Positions 44,716 to 57,669 of a stretch of 64,000 nt of DNA are shown here, piece by piece. The stretch comes from Pachypanchax playfairii (Eukaryota > Chordata > Actinopteri > Cyprinodontiformes > Aplocheilidae), in contig SSNP01000083.1 in the NCBI GenBank assembly GCA_006937955.1, forward strand, positions 289,243 to 353,242, given 5' to 3'. Each line of letters starts with the position of its first letter. Position 1 is the first letter of the stretch. The notes beneath the pieces were generated by a model that saw only the letters and a list, made by a program, of their open reading frames with translations, made no database searches and had not been told where the DNA came from. A program made the position numbers and the translations under genes.

Positions 44716-47700
44716 AGTGTATGTGTGTGCTTGTGCTAGCATGCAACATCTAAGTCTGGGCTCAGTGTGTGTTTGTAGAAATCCTAATTAGCAGTCCATT
44801 GAAAAAACAGGAAGCCATTCTCAATCTGAAAGGATGAAAAGCATGAGAGTGTTTCCACCCTGTAGCTTCAGATGCCTTTACAATGAGATCTTTAAGAAAA
44901 AAAAAAACGGCAGACTGAAAAACCCAGAGAAAGTTTTATAAGCTATTAAACAACTTCATCAAAGTGAGATGCTCTAATGAGGGAGAAATACAACCAATAG
45001 GTATACATGTATTCAGGATGGATTACACTTTTACATTCTAGTTTAGCGATGTGACCAGCACGGTGGAACAGCTGGATAGCATTGATAGGTTGCATGTTTG
45101 ATACCTGACTGCGTGGAGTTTGTATGTTCTCTCCGTGCATGTGATGGTTTTCTCCTGCAGACCAAAACATGCACATTAGGTTAACTGAAAATTCTTAACT
45201 GGCCCTGTGTGTGTGTGTGTGTGTGTGTTTGGGATGTACAGAGCCTACCGTGCTTCTCACCCAGTGACTGCTGAAGATACGCAACCCTGATCAGGAACGG
45301 GCGAGTATAGACAAGGATGGACGGATGGTCTGATTGTTTAACTTGCCAGATCTAAACAAAGAGCTACGTTCATTCTTTATGTAATTTCCAGTTTAATTAG
45401 ACTTTGAAATTGAGACATGCCCAAAGCACATAAAAACATTCACACTTAAATTTCACGAGTCAAACAACACAAATTTGGACCATGTTTGGTTAAACAAAGT
45501 TATAATGCTTCTAAATGTTAAAGATTAGAGACATTTTAAGTGACTTGTTAGAGTAAAAACAATAAAGAATTAATGAAAACCTGTTATAAAGGGGTTAAGG
45601 AGCTTAAGCCTGAAGTTAAAGTCAGTCAGTCATGATCTGTACTTGCCTATCCCTGTTGAGGGTTACAGTTAGCTGGCGTCTATCTCCAGCTGTCATACAC
45701 ACCTAGGGACAATTTACAGAGACTAGTTAACTTCAAGTACATGTTTGGTCTGTGAGAAGAAGCCAGAGTCCCCAGAGAAAATTCACGTATGAACGGGGAG
45801 AACATGTAAACTTCATGCAGAAAGGTTCCAGCCCAATTTTGAACCCAGGACCTTCTTGTTGCAAGGCAACAGTGCTACCCACTGCACCACCATGCAGCCC
45901 TGAACTCAAAGTGCTCCTGGAATCTCTTAAGAGACCTACACCCAATCAGAAGTCTCTAAAAAATATGCTTGAAAGTGAAGATTTCTGCATGACACAGTTT
46001 GAGAGAAAGAAAATGTGTGAAACTCTTGGATCCACATGCACAAAGCACTTTGCATCACACCAGTCATTTTTTTGTATATCTAATGAAAGAGCTTTAAAAC
46101 AGACTTAAATCATTTGTTATTGATGTCAAACTCATAGTTTTTGTTTCCAAATAATATTTAATGAAATAAATAATTATGCTCAGTGGGAAGTGTGAATCAG
46201 AAATTAATTCATGAAAAAACACTTGATAAATTGTGAGGTATATGTGTGTGTATGTGCGTCCTTTACATCTATCTGGATTCTTTAATTCAAATTTAATTAA
46301 CTCAACAAATGATTTTATCTATTTAATTAATCTTATTTGAGGTTGATGTTGTATTGACATCATGAACACATACAGGAAGATAAATGCTAACGTGAGTTTG
46401 TGCATATTTTACCCCTGATACTGTCTTATGGAACTTTATTCTAATTGCATTGTGGTTCCTGGGACAGCATCACTGTCAAATCGTTAAAAACCGATTAAGT
46501 AGATTCAAACACTTCCTCTCTGACAAAAGTCTTTGTAGTTTACAGAGGTGAATTATAACCGAGCCTGTTGGCCTGAAGAACGTTTATAATTACAGGAGAA
46601 AAGATTGTTTGGTTTTTTTTAAACTGGCTAAAGGGGACAACTCTCCAAGTCTAATTAAACAAAGAATCTATTCATAATGTGCCATGAAATATTTATTGTA
46701 TCCCAGAGATACATTTCCTAAATTTCATCTCACATTATTTCTTCAGAGCAACTCAACTGAAGAGCCTCTCTGTTATACCTGTCTTCCCTTACAGCATGAA
46801 TTATCATGCACTATTTTTTCATGTTGCTGTTATCTGCTGTTTTTGGTGTTATTTAGAACTGAGGGTTTGTTTCGCTCCAGTTTTGTCTAAGAAGCTTCTC
46901 CTCACTGCGAGAATCCTCTGATTCTTCATGATCAAGGCCCATAAAGAGATGCAAGATGAAATACATTTTATTATCCCACAGGAAAACCTCTTGTGTTCAA
47001 TAGCCTGTAATATAAAACATAGGTGGCAACACAACTATCACACACATAATCAGATAATACAAAAAGAAAAGCAGCTAACATCCAGAATGCTGTCATACAG
47101 TTTGAAAGCAGCATTTTCCTAAACAACATGTCTCGTTTACCAGGCAACTGGCTTAATCACTGTACTTTTAAATGGCAAAGCCAAAATAAACACATTAAGC
47201 AGAATACCTTTAAATTTCCTCAGTAATTGCTGATTCAGTATGTAGTCTTGCACAACCTCAGGCTGTAATAAGTTTTAAAGCTTAAATGTCAGACCATGAC
47301 AAGGACGATATACATTACAGCTTCTTTTTATTTTATTTATTCATTTTTACTACAGATGTTAAATTCTTGCTGTGGTCCATAGAGAGCAATATATTTATAT
47401 ATTAAGCGGGAAGGAAAGTGAAGGAGACAATACTACTGTTTTTACTGCTTCTTCTTTTAAAGTTAACAAGGGCAGTGCATGACATGTTTTGTGTTAACAA
47501 GGGAAATATAATCCTATCCCCTCCCCTTCCTTCTCCCACCTCACCTTCAAATGGCCCTCCTCTCCTGTTTAAAGCCACAAGGGTATGAAGCAGAAGCCAT
47601 TGCTGTGAGGAATGAAAGCTATTGAGTTAAGCTTGTTGGGTTTAATGGAGCAGGAAGGCTACAGTGGAAGTAATGGCTGCAGTTCAGTTTAGCTGTGGGC

Positions 47701-47890
47701 CTGTCAGGTACCACAGGGAGGGAAAGGAAGGTTACGTCCTGCAAGATCCGGTTATTATTTAACAACAACATCCTTTCATTTTTATACAGTACATAATGAT
47801 ATGCAGATGTTGAGAATGAGTTTCTCTGAAATTTTGTAGTTCTAATGAAATGAAATGAAATGAAATGAAATGAAATGAAATGAAATGAAA
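44716..47890 (+). repeat. 3175-bp duplicated block, second copy (right of gap)
   Basis: Identical to 41531-44705 at every point compared. It continues beyond the shared part through the (TGAAA)n tract into unique sequence. Most likely it is the overlapping end of the next contig. Confidence 0.92.
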
Positions 47891-47983
47891 TGAAATGAAA
47901 ATGAAATGAAAATGAAATGAAAAAATGAAATGAAATCAAATGAAATGAAAAATACTTTATTTATCCCAGAAGGGAAATTCAAC
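47845..47983 (-). repeat. Retroposon 3' tail with (TTTCA)n microsatellite, minus strand
   Basis: On the minus strand GTTGAATTTCCCTTCTGGGA then TAAATAAAGTATTTTTCATT leads into (TTTCA)n. The same tail, same bases, is inserted in the MITE at 10166-10300. The microsatellite is where the left contig stops. Confidence 0.65.
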
Positions 47984-48186
47984 AAATAAGACAAGGAGAA
48001 AAAAAGTAAAGCAAAATTAATGAAAATAATTCAACTCTTTGACCAAATAATTATTTTAATTCCATCTGCTGTTGTAGATTTTAAGGTCTTCAGATAAACT
48101 GAAACATCTGTTTGAGGATATGTTAACAAGCCACCTGTCACATCTCTATACTCGCCTCTGCCTATACCTTAACCCCATTTCATAGC

Positions 48187-48326
48187 TGCCACTTTCATAC
48201 CTGCCTTGGACATGCTATGTACCTGCCTCAGCTCCTTTTTGTACACACCTTGGACCTGTTTTATTCCCACGTTTCCCATGATTCACACTTGCCTTGGCTC
48301 CATTTCATACACACCTTGACTACATT
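48187..48326 (+). repeat. Degenerate ~24-bp tandem repeat
   Basis: Units of the type ACCTGCCTTGG(A/C)...TTTCATAC recur about six times (near 48200, 48223, 48247, 48288, 48312) with substitutions and small indels. It is an old minisatellite, or part of the LTR-like repeat family with a similar pyrimidine-rich composition. Confidence 0.4.
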
Positions 48327-48675
48327 CAGAGCCGGCTCTAGACTTTAGAGGGCCCTAAGCAAAATATGTTTTGGGACCCCCCCATGAAGCTTTCGTGCTG
48401 ATGTTTACAACATTCTACATCAATGTCAAAGTGTAACATAGTATATACATTAACAGAATTTATAAAGCACTTTCAAAGTTAGCTTGCGCATATCAAATAC
48501 CTAACCTTGTGCTGCAAGAGGGATTCATGTGAGATTTAGAGTTTTCCAAACCCACGAAAATCCAACTTGTAAAGCTTCAACTAAACCAACTAACTCCAAG
48601 TCACTGGTGGTTTGAACCAATCATTTCTTAGCATTGTGCTTTCGGGCAGGTGTTCAGGTATGACAATAGCAGCAA

Positions 48676-48870
48676 GTGCCCAAGCAAAGCAAAACAAACC
48701 TGGCTGCGCTGGAGGATGTATGCATAGAAGTGGCTATTGAATCTGTTTTAAGCAAACTACAGACAATTTTTTCTTTGAAAAATGAGCAAAGGGAAGCACT
48801 TTGGGCATTGCTTGATAGTAACAAAGAGCGTAGAATTAGTATGGATGGAAGGGTAATGTCCCCACCAATG
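48676..48870 (+). pseudogene. Possible RecQ-like helicase N-terminal fragment
   Basis: The frame reads LAALEDVCIEVAIESVLSKL then QTIFSLKNEQREALWALLDS. The L...F.LK.EQ.EAL..LL pattern resembles the Q-motif region that precedes Walker A in RecQ-like helicases frequent in fish genomes. The expected Walker A (LPTG.GKS) is absent and no ATG fits the frame start, so this would be a decayed fragment. It follows an AGAGCCGGCTCT palindrome at about 48330 that may mark a transposon end. Confidence 0.3.
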
Positions 48871-49984
48871 TACTTAGCTGTTAGTCTTACCTTTGAGCAG
48901 AGGTATTTTTGCTTCGTAATGTCCTGACACATTTAACTGGGAGTGGGGCCACCCACATTGTTTTATCCATTGTAGGCACCGCTCACATTGCGTTTTCAGC
49001 TTTAGGAATGAAATGAAAACAACTCCTCCAGATAATCTATCAGATATCCAGTGTCCGATTTACAAATAACATGGGACCTTCCTGCTAGAAGGAAGTGTTT
49101 ACCAGAGCTACTCACATAGTAACGGTTGCTATGATGTGTGATTGGACAATAGCAGTTTTTGTGGAGGGGCCGGCAAAAGGTCAACTGGCCACAATTAGCA
49201 CACATATATACAGACAATCACTCACACACTCCCACCTAGGGACAATTTACAGTTGCCAATTAACCTTAATTATATTGTTGGTCTGTGGAAGATATTTCAT
49301 AAGTGTCCCTGAATTTACAGTTAAGATATAACATGAAAGTTAATTAAAGGTACAATATGGAATATTTTCATAAAAAGCAATATTTTAACAAAATAATGCC
49401 CCCATGGGGTGTTTGGAGGGTTGTAGAATGAAAATAAAGCATTTTCTTTAGATTGAATGCTTAAATCTTTATTTATTCTGACAGGCAGAGCAGCGGGCAC
49501 CATTGTAGGTTGCCTAACATGGTGAATAGTCCGGTACAGTGAGGCTGGTACTGTGGAGTCGGCCAGTCGAGCAGCCGGAAGCCCTGGGGATATGTAGTGA
49601 TTATTGACCTTATTTGCTTGCCATAGAGAATTTCCCGACATGTGACTGGAGGGTCATGTGGGAAAGTATTTAGCAGCTCACACTAACACAGAGCAGCAGG
49701 TGGCTGAAGTGTTGGGAAGTGCGGGCTGTGGGTTTGGCTGGAGGACACCACAGAGGATTTTGTGGCTGGGTGGAGAAGTGAGGCTTGCAGGATGGCGTGA
49801 GGAGGAAAGAGGATCTTGCAGGAAGTTTCGGTTTGTTCGAGAAGAGCCGGGGCAGATACGTGAGCTCTTTGCCATGGACTGAATCAATGACTGAGCTACA
49901 GGTAGGAGTCTTCATTTATCTGAGTACGAGCTGGAGACTGGAGCTTGATCCCGTGCCCCGGGAGAGACTATGACTATGTGTTAA

Positions 49985-50105
49985 AGTATCCTTGGGCAAG
50001 ATACTGAACCCCTTCAACTGCCCCCAGGGTGCTTCACAAGATGGCTGCCCTCTGCTCCACACCATGCAGAGCTGAATTTCCCCAAGAGGGATTAATAAAG
50101 GAAAA
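49985..50105 (+). repeat. SINE-like type B 3' part
   Basis: AGTATCCTTGGGCAAGATAC, TGAACCCC, CACAAGATGGCTGCCCTCTG and the end GAATTTCCCCAAGAGGGATT AATAAAGG are typical of a fish SINE body and tail. The tRNA-like head is missing. Confidence 0.55.
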
Positions 50106-51930
50106 AAAATGCATTTTTGTAAAATGGTAACTGTTTTACAACCTCATTGGTATGAAATGGCATCTGTATTCAAATTGGCAGGTTTTCAGTTTTACTTGCC
50201 ACGTCCTATAGTGGTCGTTTCATTGACTTAGAAGAACAGAATGAAAGAAATACAAAGAGAATCATGAAATGTACTTTTTTCAGACCAGACTTGATTGCAC
50301 AAGAACTGACGTAAGAATTGATGTAAAATATTTTATTAATGGAGTACTTTGTACTCTACAATTACTGAGTAATAGTACAGTGGAAATTCTGGTTGTCAAG
50401 GATGGTATTCTGTGCTAGAGAGAACCCAGGCAGGAGAAACACTTGGAAAGCAGGTAATTATGTTAATCATAAACAGGTAGGTATGAGCAGAAGTGAGTTG
50501 AAACTATTCTTGTGACATCACTTTGAGGGGATAAAGACAGGTAAGCAGAATTCAATAAAAGTCCACATCAAAACACATAAATCATCTTCTTTAATTCGTT
50601 ATCCACAATTCAGTTCCAAAATCCACAAAAGGTTATGTGTGTCAATGCCTCAATGAACAATGACGTTGAAGAAATTAGCTTACAAATCTGAAGAGGAAGC
50701 AGACTGAGCCGTGGTCCAAAACAGAAAGTGATTGAGATCCAAAATTCCCAGCCAGTATGGCGAGAGAAATATGCGAGGGGCAAAACAAGACGAGTGGATT
50801 GGCAGCAAATCAATTCGGTACACTCTGTGCATAAACAAGACTTGACAAGACATATCACTGGAACTTAGTGGTAAAGGTAACTTGTGATCTGACAGCAGTC
50901 AGACTGCATCTGAATTCGTGACAACAATGCTTTGTTTGTGTTGCTGTATGACAGGTGTAATGGGTCATATGTTTCTATTAATAACCTTTAAAGTTGATTT
51001 AATGTCTTAATGGGTTGAGATGCAGTTTTGATTGTAGGTTGGACTTGGGATGATGACCACTGACAGGGTTTTGTTTTAAAAAGAAGACTTCTTTTTCTGC
51101 TCTTGTCTTCCTCAGTTCCTTTACTGTCTTCTTCTTTGCCTGCTGACTGCTTCCTAATCAATCTCTTGTACCTTGGAGACGTAAACACATTAACATTGCC
51201 CTGATTACACTGACTTGGCAAGTGTTCCAAATGAAAGTGTGTAGGCTTTGGCTGAATTAACCACCTCACTTTAATTTTGCATTTACCTGATGCACATATA
51301 TAAAGCTCCATCTAATTTCATTGTTGTTGATTATCCTGAATGAGTATTTAAAAAAAGGAAAACACAATAGGTTTCTGTAAATAACATTTTAGTTTCACAA
51401 CAACCAGTGATAGGTCTAGTTTGGTTTATGTAGATGTAGTATTTGCAATAACTGTCAATTTTCCTCTCCGAGAATAAAAACATAACATTAGTAATGTGGT
51501 CGAGATCGTTTGATAGCATATTTGGGCAAATTGATGTAAAAAAAAATCTGTGACATTTGATGGCACATTAACTTCTTTACGGGATGAAAAATGTGATCAC
51601 TACTATTTATAATTACATATTAAGCATCAAGAGATTTGGGTAGGGGTAACAGTAGGAAAACTAATTCAGCATTTGTTTGTCAGTGATAAAACACTGTGTG
51701 TATTTGAAGGTAAAAGGAACCTGTTAAAAATACACTGGGATGATCTACAAGAACCACTTAGTGTAATAAATTTAGCTTCCTCTGGTGATGTTTTGTTTGT
51801 ATTCCGTCACCTTTGCAACCATGTTTCATGTTGTTTTATGTCATTTAGTCATGTCTATTTTTAGGTTGACCCTCATGCCTATGTCTCTGAAATCTAAATG
51901 AAAAGAAATGAAATCTCTAAAATTGTTATT
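50106..51930. other. Non-coding DNA, nothing recognised
   Basis: No gene or bounded element. Short open frames without protein character. Confidence 0.4.
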
Positions 51931-52665
51931 TACTATAGTTTCCTGACTATAAGCCATAACTCTTTTCACAAACTTTGAATTTATAGATTTTTACAGAATA
52001 ACAAGCTTCATGTCATCAAAACACCTCATTACATCTTACCTGATCAACCAGTCACTCACGTCTTAGCGAGCGGAGCCGTAATGGTAGCTACAGAGCCATG
52101 TTTAATGGAAGAGAAAAGATGAATATTAATGACAGTTGTCGCTTTTGTGTCAAAAACTTGCGAATACTAGATGTCATTGCACACTCGGTTCATGTATTTG
52201 ACCTCCCCAAGCAAACACTGTTCAAACACAGAAGTAAACACTTCATCTACAGCCGAGTCCGCCATGTTGAATGTTGTGCTGTGGGTGGAAAATGCTAGTT
52301 CCATGTTTTCAGGTTGACACACAACAAAGGTGATATGTAATTGGTCCGTCATAAAATTTGACGCGATCAGGTGCGGCTCCGGTGTCAGACCCTTCTGCAT
52401 TTGAACATAATGCAGGAGGATCTGATTGGTCAGGCAACATTACATCATGTCGAAAGGGTAACAGTGGACCAAAGAAATTATTTGAATTAAATCAAATGCA
52501 TTCACACTAAATTCTTCATTTTGCACCTAATGCACACACACTCATCATGCGAAATGCACAAAGAAAAAAAGGTGCGCCCTGTGTACGTACAAATATTGTT
52601 TTCTTTTTAAATTTAGTTGGTGTGGTTTATATTCAGGTACACTAAATAGCCCGGAAAGTACGGTA
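51931..52665 (+). mobile_element. MITE with 'GTA(C/T)TTTCC.G.CTAT' inverted ends (~735 bp)
   Basis: Left end TACTATAGTTTCCTGACTAT, right end on the opposite strand TACCGTACTTTCCGGGCTAT. Further in, left AAGCCATAAC and right AGTGTACC... are diverged. This end type is very common in fish genomes. It encloses a small ORF with a CxxC motif. No TSD is readable. Confidence 0.55.
52098..52298 (+). other. ORF with CxxC motif inside the 52-kb MITE
   Basis: A 66-codon frame contains NINDSCRFCVKNLRILDVIA followed by HSVHVFDLPKQTLFKHR. CRFC-x-KNLR at the start of a protein resembles the first half of a small zinc-finger (ZAD-like or BED-like) found at the N-terminus of some transposon or repeat-encoded proteins. 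The second zinc-binding pair is not evident. It may be a 5' exon relic; low certainty. Confidence 0.28.
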
Positions 52666-53435
52666 CCCTCATGTTATCAACAGTATAAGTTCTCTGTTCA
52701 AGCTTTGGTTCTTTGTCAGGTTCTTGCGTTTGCTTATGTATGTACCAAGTCAACTCAGGTGATTAGGTCATTGCATTTAGATGTACACATAAAACTGTTG
52801 CAGAATGATCACTCATAAAAACACTATTTTTGTAAATATCTCATTTTCACATGGCAAACGGTCTCTGATTCTTGCTGTAACTATGGAAACTCTTGCTGCC
52901 TTGGGCCTCTCATATGGCTACATTAGTTTATTCTTCTATAGTTATCCTCGCCAAGTACTGAGGCAGGCATACTGCTGTCATACTATCCTACAAAAGCCAT
53001 AAAGGAGCCCTGTCATACAATCCAGCAGATCTAAAAGCCCTCGGGCTTGATGTCACACAGTAATATATGTCTAGCTGTGAAAACACTGACATCGAGGCAG
53101 GCCGTGTAACTTGTTTTGGCAGGAGGAACAAAGCAGACCGGGGTTGACGTGCTAATAGTCTAGCAACCTGATGTCGTTCCAGGCAAACAGAAAGGTTTTC
53201 ACAGGACTTAGCTGACTGAGACTGGATGACTGCGGTATGGATGAAAATCTTATTAAATGTTTTTTAATTAAATTTATATTTTGAAAACTTGAGTACAGTC
53301 CATAGACCGCACACTTTTCAACAATTAGTTATATGTCTTTCTGGGAAAATTAGCTGGTGAGCCTAGTCAATGTTTACCCTGGTTTTGTGTAGATATGACT
53401 AAGAACCACATTGTTATGTAGTAAGATTTGAATTC
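52666..53435. other. Non-coding DNA, nothing recognised
   Basis: No supported gene or repeat. Confidence 0.4.
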
Positions 53436-54021
53436 TTGAAGAGTCCATTTCATACAAATTTCAGGACTTTGTGGTTATTTCTGAAATATTAACCTGTAAT
53501 ATGAAACATTTTATATCTAAAAAACATCAGGAAACACTTATTAACAGACCTTTCAATCTGTCTGAGTTAAAATTCAGGTGGTTCCAGCTCCTTCCGTCAG
53601 GCTGCTTCGACTGCTCCGTCAGCAGCTCGTTCATATTCATTATTTGAATTTACTGGACTCTAATTGGCTAACAAACTAGCCTATCAGAGCAAGGTATACT
53701 GTTTCCTGCCCCGCTGCGCATGGCAACGTCAAACGTTGTGTCTTCCTGTTTGCTACGTTTTATGCTACAGCTTTTAGCCAGCAGCATGCTAGGCATGGTT
53801 TCAACTGCGGGAGCTGCCAAATATTAATGAACAAAGGAGTTGTGACAAAACAGATACAGGCCGTTCGAACTCGGGTTTTATCGCCACCAGTTTAAGATAA
53901 AAACTAAAAGAGAAGTTGTTGACCTGTTTTCACACCCACTACGAAGGTAAGAACACCTGTGGAGCTAAAATATTCAACAGAAACCTCAGAAAAAAAATTT
54001 TAAATGGAAGGGCCTCTTTAA
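53436..54021. mobile_element. TTAA MITE family A, copy 2 (uninterrupted)
   Basis: Flanked by TTGA (53436-53439, a decayed TTAA) and TTAA (54018-54021). Left end AGAGTCCATTTCATAC, right end on the opposite strand AGAGGCCCTTCC. This copy lacks the retroposon found in the 10-kb copy and so gives the original layout: GCTAATTGGCTAAC block near 53656 (CTAATTGGC), ATG 53720 with a 35-codon frame ending TAA 53825-53827, and donor-like GAAGGTAAGA with GT at 53947. No transposase. Confidence 0.7.
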
Positions 54022-54657
54022 AACTTAACCTTCATGATGTTTCATGGCATTTTAGAAAAATGATTCATACTTTATCTGTTTTATTAGTATTACTTCGGAC
54101 AGCACAGAGCATTCTTAGTTTATTGTTTCACATTTGAAGACAGTTTGTGATGATTCACTCTAAACTGTGTCTATCACATACCTTAAGTTTAGTTCTTAGG
54201 AAAATTATTGATTTAGCAGGAGTTACATATCGATGCATGTAGAGAGTAAATCACGATCATTGGGAAACCTTGTTGGATGAGCTGTTTAAAATGTTCATAT
54301 AGTCTAAAAAATCTGACACAATTTTGACAAAATAGCTAAAAAAAACATTTATGCTTTAGAATCAGTTGAATCAGTTCTTCTGGACTGAACCTGTTTATTT
54401 AATTATCTACAACATTGATCATTGTAATTATTTATAACTTATACTCAGAAACACACTTAAAAATGGCAAAAATATTCCTTTACCTGGATGTAACACCCTT
54501 TAGCTTTTGCTACAATTCACTGTCAGCTGCTTACTGGATGTTGAGCACTACTAAGGATACTAGAATTGCCCTTAAATGACAAACACTAATAGACTTCCTG
54601 TTTGTGAATCCAAGTAAATCCAGTAAACACTGACCAAACACAAAAAGGAGTGGTACT

Positions 54658-54860
54658 GCAGTGTTTTCCAACCCAGCTCTTCAGGGGCACTATCTTCCAT
54701 GTTTTACACATTTTTATGCTTCAACACATCTCATTTGGGTTTTGCAGAACTTAGAGACATGCTGAACAGGTGATTTGAGCATTCAATCAAGTGCACTGGG
54801 GAAGGGAAACAACTAAAACCTGCAGGGTAGTGGCCCTCAAGGACTAGGATTAGACACTAC
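54658..54860. mobile_element. Short palindromic MITE-like repeat (~200 bp)
   Basis: Left GCAGTGTTTTCCAACCCAGC, right on the opposite strand GTAGTGTCTAATCCTAGTCC. Both then reach AGGGGCAC / GAGGGCCAC. The interior has ACCTGCAGGGTAGTGGCCCT. Diverged relatives may lie near 13610-13730, 17220-17290 and 35310-35350. Confidence 0.5.
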
Positions 54861-57273
54861 GGGTCTAACTAAATTGCAGGGATTTTGTTAAGGAATGAGA
54901 AACATTAATGTAGCTACTGTTTCCCTAGTTGTGGTAGATTCTGCATGCCTATTACAGTCATTAACCTTAGCAAGGGAAAAACTGTTTTAGTGCCAGAATG
55001 TAGGATTGTAATTTTGGTTATCAAATTAAGCTCAGAGCCAGAGTCATATCATTCCACAAAAGTAGCAGGATGGTGTTTAGTCCATGATGCCACACATAAT
55101 TAGCAGTGATGATGTTGGCCTTTGATGAGGCCTGATGAGATGTAGTGAAATCTTTCATGCATTATAATTTTTGTGGTGAGCAACAGCGTAGGCGTTGAGA
55201 GAATTAACTCCATGAATATAAATGTTGGGTGAGCATCATGAGAGTAAATGTGCTTACTCCATTGATTACATCTTCCATCAGTCACCAAGCAGCATGACCC
55301 CCCCCCCAACACACACACAGCTACACGTTCACCATTCCCTCTTCTCACTTCTGTTTGTTTCCCCTTTCTCTATCACACTCACACAACCTTACTTGTCTCT
55401 GTCAAAGCGGGCTCAGTGGAGTGGTTAAATTGTCCATAGCGCGTAAATGCTCGTTTATAAAAGCTGACAGACGTGGCAGTCGTTTGCTGAAATTAATTAC
55501 CCCTTGGAGCCATAGAAAGTGCGGGTTCTTGTCAGTCAGAGATGGTCCATCACCTCACAGGCCCAGTACCTGCAGAGAGCGCAAAAAAAGAGTTGATGTA
55601 TGAGAACAGAAACGTGATTATTGCAGCAAGGACTTTGATTTAAAACACGGGTGTGAACACAAATTAGAAAAGATTTACTATTTGGTGATTGTGCTTTTTT
55701 TATGACACTATTAAAACCTGATGGCACCAACTGTACCCACGTTTCTAGGAAGCAACACAAGTCCTAACTCATAAAACAGTCTTCAGACAAACAAAACAAT
55801 CAAGCTAGCACAGTTTTAGTAGTGAATTACAGCTCCTTTCACATATTATCCTTGAGCACATGATACGTGGGGAGCTTTGAGTCGATGCAGCCCAGAAAGA
55901 TATAATGTGATACAGACCATGATGACATCAAACTAATAAGAATGTATCCATCTTCAGCAGGAGTAAGTTAATGAACTTCAGCAGTATCTGATGCAACACT
56001 TTTCTAACATTAATAAAAGCTTCATCTCCTGTCTGATTTGCATAATTGTTCAAATGAACCCAGTGACGCAGAGTTCTTTTCTCTGTTTTAATAAAGTGAA
56101 GATTTGAGTTGAAGTGAGCTGTTAGAGGAGATGTTGGGAGGGGTGGAGGAGGAGGCAGGGTGGAGTAGAGGAGAGGATGGGAGGAGTGGGATTTGCAAAG
56201 AGCCTAAGGTGATTTGTCTCCAGTTTGATTCGGTCGTGTAATGAAGCGCACACTGTTGTACAAGGGCTTATTGGTTTGAAGTGATATTTTGTGTGGGCTC
56301 ATGGCAAATCAGATACTTGGAGTTTCAACTGTAACTTAGTACGTCTCATGTAACATCTGTCTGTCTGACTGAGACAGCTTGTTCTGTCTGCCTTCTATGT
56401 ATTCACTGTGTTGTCCATCGCAAATTATTTTAATTTGAGGCCCCTTGTGATGCATGACAAGATTTGGTGACATATCTTTCAGAATTGTTCTTTAGAATGT
56501 TTCTGATCCCATGTCACATAGGTCCACAAATAAAACCCTCCAGCTGAGACAAATGTTTATGAGAAGCACTCTTGCTAGAGGTTTCCTTCAATTTTCTCTA
56601 AAGCAAAAAGATTCTGCTGCTCAGATTTGTCTCAATCCCTGGGATTTTTATGTCCGACATGTCTTTCTATTAAATAAAAAAAAAACAAGACAGATTGTTC
56701 TGTCTCCTCTATTATCTTTGTCACGACCCCACTTACACCTGACAATATCTACACATTTTAAATGGTTTATGAGTGGGTTGCATATGTCATCACCCCTGAA
56801 TTCTATGGCTGTATACAAAGGTAAGACCCAGATCGATGGAGGCAGTACTTGAAAGCACATAAGAACTGATTTATTAACAAAGAAAAAGGTTAGAGTCCAT
56901 GCAGCAATAACAAAATACAACATTAAGCACAACAAGCAAAGACAGCTCAGCACAGTAAAACAAACCAAACCGAATATGACACTGAGTTTAAGGAAACTTA
57001 GGAAGGAGTGATTGCTGCCTAAAAACAGGTGGGCTGATTAACAGGAACTAAGGAAGAGAAAACTGAATTTCTGCACACTAAAATATTACAACTACATACA
57101 CTGACTGCAACTAATTACAATTGCAGAGAACAAACTCAGTAACCCAACAACATGACACAGACAATTACTGAGATTTGGTATTAAGTTGTTTCAATCAGCA
57201 CCATCTAAAACTGTTCCTTATGTTCAGAATTATGTTTTTATGCACAAAAAATGTGCATTTTATGCACAAAGTA
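54861..57273. other. Non-coding DNA, nothing recognised
   Basis: Purine-rich stretch at about 56110-56195 (GGAGG-type runs) and a C run at 55299. No gene or element boundary supported. Confidence 0.4.
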
Positions 57274-57313
57274 CCCCCCCCCCCTCCCACACATACACAC
57301 ACACACACACACA
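57274..57313 (+). repeat. Poly-C / (AC)n simple repeat
   Basis: A C run followed by CACACATACACACACAC...; a simple microsatellite. Confidence 0.8.
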
Positions 57314-57669
57314 ATATCCAGTTAAGATAACCATATCACAATCATAACTTCACATTTTCTCTAATTAACCTTTATCTCTGTCAATTTTACACTGAGTAGA
57401 AATTTTAGAATTAGAAAACTTTGACCCAAAAGAACTTCCTTCTCTTCATGATGATGTTCTTATGATGAAGAATTTCAGCAAAAAATGGCTTCAGGCTGCA
57501 GGATGAGGAAGTGAAGACCTGAATGCAATTAAGTAGACAGGATGGCAGTTTAACAGAGCTTGTTGAAACAAAGATTTACCTAAACAAACTGGCAGTTGGA
57601 TGCATTCTACAAGGTGGGTGGGGAGAGAGAGACACTCAGGACAGGTGCTGCAAATGAGACTAATCAACA

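Noticed and set aside
41531..47890. A real recent segmental duplication carrying genes
   Set aside because: No gene is in the block, and the placeholder gap at the junction with zero divergence favours an assembly artefact; kept only as the alternative.
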